Shown here one piece after another: positions 61,406-64,000 of a DNA stretch of 64,000 bases. A program made the translations under genes and the position numbers. A model generated the notes under the pieces. The model was given only the letters and a program-made list of their open reading frames with translations. It ran no database searches and was not told where the DNA came from. This DNA is from Paracoccus alcaliphilus. Its GTDB lineage: Bacteria; Pseudomonadota; Alphaproteobacteria; Rhodobacterales; Rhodobacteraceae. Position 1 is the stretch's first letter. Every line of letters starts with the position of its first letter. The stretch spans positions 310,001-374,000 of the forward strand of contig NZ_CP067125.1 in assembly GCF_028553725.1 (NCBI RefSeq), written 5' to 3'.

Positions 61406-62692
61406 TCAGGCGGGTTCGGTCTGCGGCGCGTTCTGGTGATGATAGTCCAGATATTTGCGCTGGATGCCGATCTGCTCGGCAATGTGGCGGGCATCGTGCC
61501 AGACGCCCCAGATGAAGCTGGAACCCCGGCGCGATTGCCAGGGCAGGCCGAGAAAATAGACCCCCGGCTCGGTCGAGACGCCGCGCTGATGGACCGGGCG
61601 GCCCGAAGCGTCGAAAGCGTCCAGTTTCATCCAGCTGTAATCCACCGCAAAGCCGGTGGCCCAGATGACGGTGGAAATGCCCGCCTGCGCAAGGTCCAGT
61701 TCGCGGATCGGGTTCGTGATGCAATCGGCATCGGGATATCTGCGCCGCGCCTGCGGGTCTGGGGGCAGGTCGAGGCCGTTGCGCGCGACATAATCGTCGG
61801 CCTGATCCAGCAGGCGGTCGTGATTGGCATCCCCATTGTCCAGATTGGCCACCAGATCACCGGCGAAGCCCAGCCTGCCATTCCGCCATGTCTCGGTCCG
61901 GCCCAGCAGGATCATTCCCTCTTGCGCAAGGCGGCGGAAATCGATGGTCTCGCCCCCATGCGCGCCGCTGACGGCGATGGTTACATGTTCCGTCCCCGGC
62001 GCGGGCGCCGACAGGTCCCATTGCCCCAGCACCCCCAGCCACCAGCAGAAATCCCGCCCGCGATAGGCACGCGGAGGCCGGTCATGCGGGCCCACCGACA
62101 GCCAGACCCTGCGCCCCGCATGGCGCAATTCATCGGCGATCTGGACGCCCGACGACCCCGCACCCACGATCAGCACCCCGCCATCGGGCAGTTGCGCGGG
62201 GTTGCGGTAATCGGCGGAATGGATCTGCGTCACGCCCGCGTCACGGGGAATGACCGGGGGGATGACGGGCTTCTGGAACGGCCCGGTGGCGGCGACGATC
62301 CGCTGCGCCTCGATCACCCCGGCCGAGGTCTCCGTGCGGAAACCGGCACGGCCCTGCAACCGCTCCAGCCGCCGCACCTCGACGCCGGTGCGCACGGGCA
62401 TCCTGAACTTGCGGGCATAGGCCTCCATGTAATCCGCCACCACCTCCTTGGGAGCGAAATCATCGGGGCGGATGGCCGGATCGACCTCGTCAAAGCCCAT
62501 GCCGGGAAAGCGGTCATGCCATGCGGGACCGTTGGCCACCAGCGAATCCCAGCGGACCGAGCGCCAGCGTTCCGCGATCCGGGCGCGCTCCAGCACGATA
62601 TGGGGCACGCCGTCTTTCGTCAGATGCTCGCTCATGGCAAGGCCCGCCTGACCGGCGCCGATGATCAGCGTATCAATGGTTTCGACCGACAT
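61406..62692 (-). CDS. Flavoprotein monooxygenase (CzcO/FMO-like)
   Basis: 428 residues: FAD loop TLIIGAGQAGLAMSEHL near 7-23, WRSVRWDSLVANGPAWHDRFPG, an FMO-like HSADYRNPAQ region, the NADPH loop LIVGAGSSGVQIADELRHAG, and the C-terminal ATGFAVDYSWM. Such enzymes oxygenate nitrogen, sulfur or ketones using NADPH and oxygen. First gene of the FMO-RidA-DUF1028 unit and divergent from the deacylase gene across 185 bases. The ATG at 62692 is preferred over one at 62743 because the FAD loop then sits near the N-terminus. Confidence 0.86.
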   Translation of the reverse strand: MSVETIDTLIIGAGQAGLAMSEHLTKDGVPHIVLERARIAERWRSVRWDSLVANGPAWHDRFPGMGFDEVDPAIRPDDFAPKEVVADYMEAYARKFRMPVRTGVEVRRLERLQGRAGFRTETSAGVIEAQRIVAATGPFQKPVIPPVIPRDAGVTQIHSADYRNPAQLPDGGVLIVGAGSSGVQIADELRHAGRRVWLSVGPHDRPPRAYRGRDFCWWLGVLGQWDLSAPAPGTEHVTIAVSGAHGGETIDFRRLAQEGMILLGRTETWRNGRLGFAGDLVANLDNGDANHDRLLDQADDYVARNGLDLPPDPQARRRYPDADCITNPIRELDLAQAGISTVIWATGFAVDYSWMKLDAFDASGRPVHQRGVSTEPGVYFLGLPWQSRRGSSFIWGVWHDARHIAEQIGIQRKYLDYHHQNAPQTEPA

Positions 62693-62795
62693 GTTCCCGT
62701 CCTTTGTTGGCTTCCGGCGGGCGGAAGACAGCGTCCTGACCATCGGTCTAATCCAGCACCTGGAAACCGGATATTACGTTATGATGTTGCACTGG

Positions 62796-62810
62796 TTAGG
62801 CAATTCCTAA
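62796..62810. promoter_or_regulatory. LysR-type box between the monooxygenase and deacylase genes
   Basis: TTAGG-CAATT-CCTAA, a 15-base interrupted palindrome that contains a T-N11-A pattern (62797-62809), in the 185-base divergent region. Candidate site for LysR 2. Confidence 0.45.
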
Positions 62811-62877
62811 GGCGCCCCGCCTTGATTCCGCGCCGGGTCTGGCGGACGAATGGTCGCTGCAGTGCAAGGAGGCGCGC

Positions 62878-64000
62878 ATGATCCCCTCGACCATCGACAT
62901 TCTGGACCGGCTGATCGGGTTTCAGACCGTTTCCCGGCAGTCGAACCTTGAACTGCTGGATTATATCGAGGGCCTGCTGGCACCGACCGGGGCGAAGATC
63001 GAACGTTTCGCGCATGAGGACGGATCGCGGGCCAACCTGTGGGTGACCATCGGGCCGGACCGGGCAGGGGGCGTGGTGCTGTCGGGTCATACCGATGTGG
63101 TGCCGGTCACCGGCCAGAACTGGACCTCCGACCCTTTCGCGCTGATTGAGCGGGACGGCAATCTTTTTGGCCGCGGCACGGCGGATATGAAGGGCTTTGT
63201 GGCCTCGGCCATCCGCGCCGGGATGCTGGCCGCGAAGGGCGATCTGACGGTGCCGCTGCATCTGGCCTTTTCCTATGACGAGGAAATCGGCTGCATCGGC
63301 GTTCGCGGCATGATCGAGGCGCTGGCCGCGCGACCCGAACGCCCCGCCCTGTGCATCATCGGCGAGCCGACGGGCATGAGAATCGCCTCGGGGCACAAGG
63401 GCAAGACCGGATATCGCGCCTGCTGCACCGGACGCGAGGGTCATTCCGCGCTGGCCCCCAACGCGCTGAACGCCCTGCATCTGGGCGCGGCGCTGATAGG
63501 TCGCCTTCAGGCGCGACAGCAGGAACTGACCCGGACGGGGGCGCGCGACGAGGTCTATGACATTCCCTATACGACGATCCATGCGGGCATCATGCAGGGC
63601 GGCACGGCGCTGAACATCGTGCCCAACCGCTGCGAGATCGACTTCGAAATCCGCAATATCGCCGGGGACGACCCCGACCGCATGCTCGACCTGATCCGCG
63701 CGGATGCCGAGGCATTGGTCGCGCCGCACCGGCAGCAATTTCCCGAAGCCGCGATCGGGATTTCGACCGTCTCGGGCTATCCCGGCCTGCATACCCCCGA
63801 GGATTCCGCCGCCGTGCAATTCCTGCGCCGGATCACCGGCGACAATGCGGCCACGATCAAGGTGGCCTTCGGCACCGAGGGCGGGCTGTTTCAGCACGGG
63901 CTGGGCATGTCCACCGCGATCTGCGGCCCCGGCTTCATGGATCAGGGCCACAAGCCGGACGAATATGTCAGCCGGGCGCAACTGGCGCAATGCGATGCCA
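62878..64000 (+). CDS. ArgE/DapE-family (M20) deacylase, C-terminus cut by window end
   Basis: The first 374 residues of an M20 metallopeptidase of the acetylornithine deacetylase type; about ten are missing. Metal and catalytic residues are visible: H71 and D73 (SGHTDVVPV), D103 (GRGTADMKGF), E135 and E136 (YDEEIGC), and the lid domain with GREGHSALAPNALNALH. It removes an acyl group from the alpha- or side-chain nitrogen of an amino acid. The ATG follows AAGGAGG. It is divergent from the monooxygenase operon rather than placed with arginine genes, so it is more likely catabolic. Confidence 0.87.
   Translation, partial: MIPSTIDILDRLIGFQTVSRQSNLELLDYIEGLLAPTGAKIERFAHEDGSRANLWVTIGPDRAGGVVLSGHTDVVPVTGQNWTSDPFALIERDGNLFGRGTADMKGFVASAIRAGMLAAKGDLTVPLHLAFSYDEEIGCIGVRGMIEALAARPERPALCIIGEPTGMRIASGHKGKTGYRACCTGREGHSALAPNALNALHLGAALIGRLQARQQELTRTGARDEVYDIPYTTIHAGIMQGGTALNIVPNRCEIDFEIRNIAGDDPDRMLDLIRADAEALVAPHRQQFPEAAIGISTVSGYPGLHTPEDSAAVQFLRRITGDNAATIKVAFGTEGGLFQHGLGMSTAICGPGFMDQGHKPDEYVSRAQLAQCDA

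Noticed and set aside
61052..62881. 609-codon plus-strand frame opposite the RidA and FMO genes
   Set aside because: Shadow frame with no domain; the minus-strand genes have clear motifs and ribosome-site spacing.
62779..63990. 403-codon minus-strand frame at the right end
   Set aside because: It is antisense to the M20 deacylase, whose metal ligands and ribosome site are intact in the plus strand.
1..64000. CRISPR array, tRNA, rRNA or prophage
   Set aside because: No regularly spaced repeats, no cloverleaf-like CCA-ended sequences and no phage structural genes were seen. A tRNAscan and a CRISPR finder would be the proper tests.

Overview
The window is GC-rich, densely coding DNA of an alphaproteobacterium, most likely Paracoccus or a close Rhodobacteraceae relative. 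The strongest clue is the nitrate respiration locus: a NarR-type Crp/Fnr regulator divergent from a fused NarK1-NarK2 transporter, followed by narGHJI and a cytoplasmic parvulin, as known from Paracoccus. A NadQ-controlled nadABC cluster, a MatR/matABC malonate cluster and a NepR/EcfG pair also point to Alphaproteobacteria. No rRNA, tRNA, CRISPR array or prophage was seen.

Layout. 1-339: end of an aldehyde dehydrogenase. 579-3551: divergent AGCS-family amino-acid/sodium symporter and AtoE short-chain fatty-acid permease. 3551-4102: a deleted IS5-family element inserted in the atoE stop codon. 4221-15489: narR and narKGHJI plus parvulin. 15849-16444: two small envelope proteins of unknown role. 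16786-17812: an intact IS630-type element that needs a -1 frameshift. 18168-23350: malonate uptake, activation and decarboxylation (matCAB) with the GntR regulator MatR. 23401-27775: nadQ and nadABC. 27862-31941: a polar amino-acid ABC transporter translationally coupled to a C45 acyltransferase/hydrolase and followed by a ProC-like reductase. 31970-36913: a 2-hydroxyacid dehydrogenase, a second polar amino-acid ABC transporter and its LacI-type regulator. 37218-39429: periplasmic rhodanese, YeeE/YedE-type sulfur transporter and a 54-residue protein. 39452-40151: two small stress or envelope proteins.

40546-51288 looks like a quaternary-amine catabolic island. On the plus strand it has an OpuC/OsmVWXY-like ABC transporter, a nitrilase-fold amidase and a PrpD stub. 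On the minus strand it has a GbcA-like Rieske demethylase, its GbcB-like reductase, two flavoenzymes and a GlxA-type AraC regulator. The proposed flow is uptake, oxidative N-demethylation, then oxidation of the secondary or tertiary amine.

51534-53290 encodes PabB and PabC (4-aminobenzoate for folate). 53448-54101 holds nepR and ecfG, the anti-sigma/sigma pair of the general stress response, converging with a 6-base gap. 54333-64000 is a second, poorly described catabolic region: ferredoxin reductase, LysR, a second Rieske oxygenase, an orphan PotD-like binding protein, a second LysR of the same subfamily, DUF1028, a RidA-family protein, a flavoprotein monooxygenase and a divergent ArgE/DapE-like deacylase cut by the window end. 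This last group is the best candidate for an undescribed pathway.
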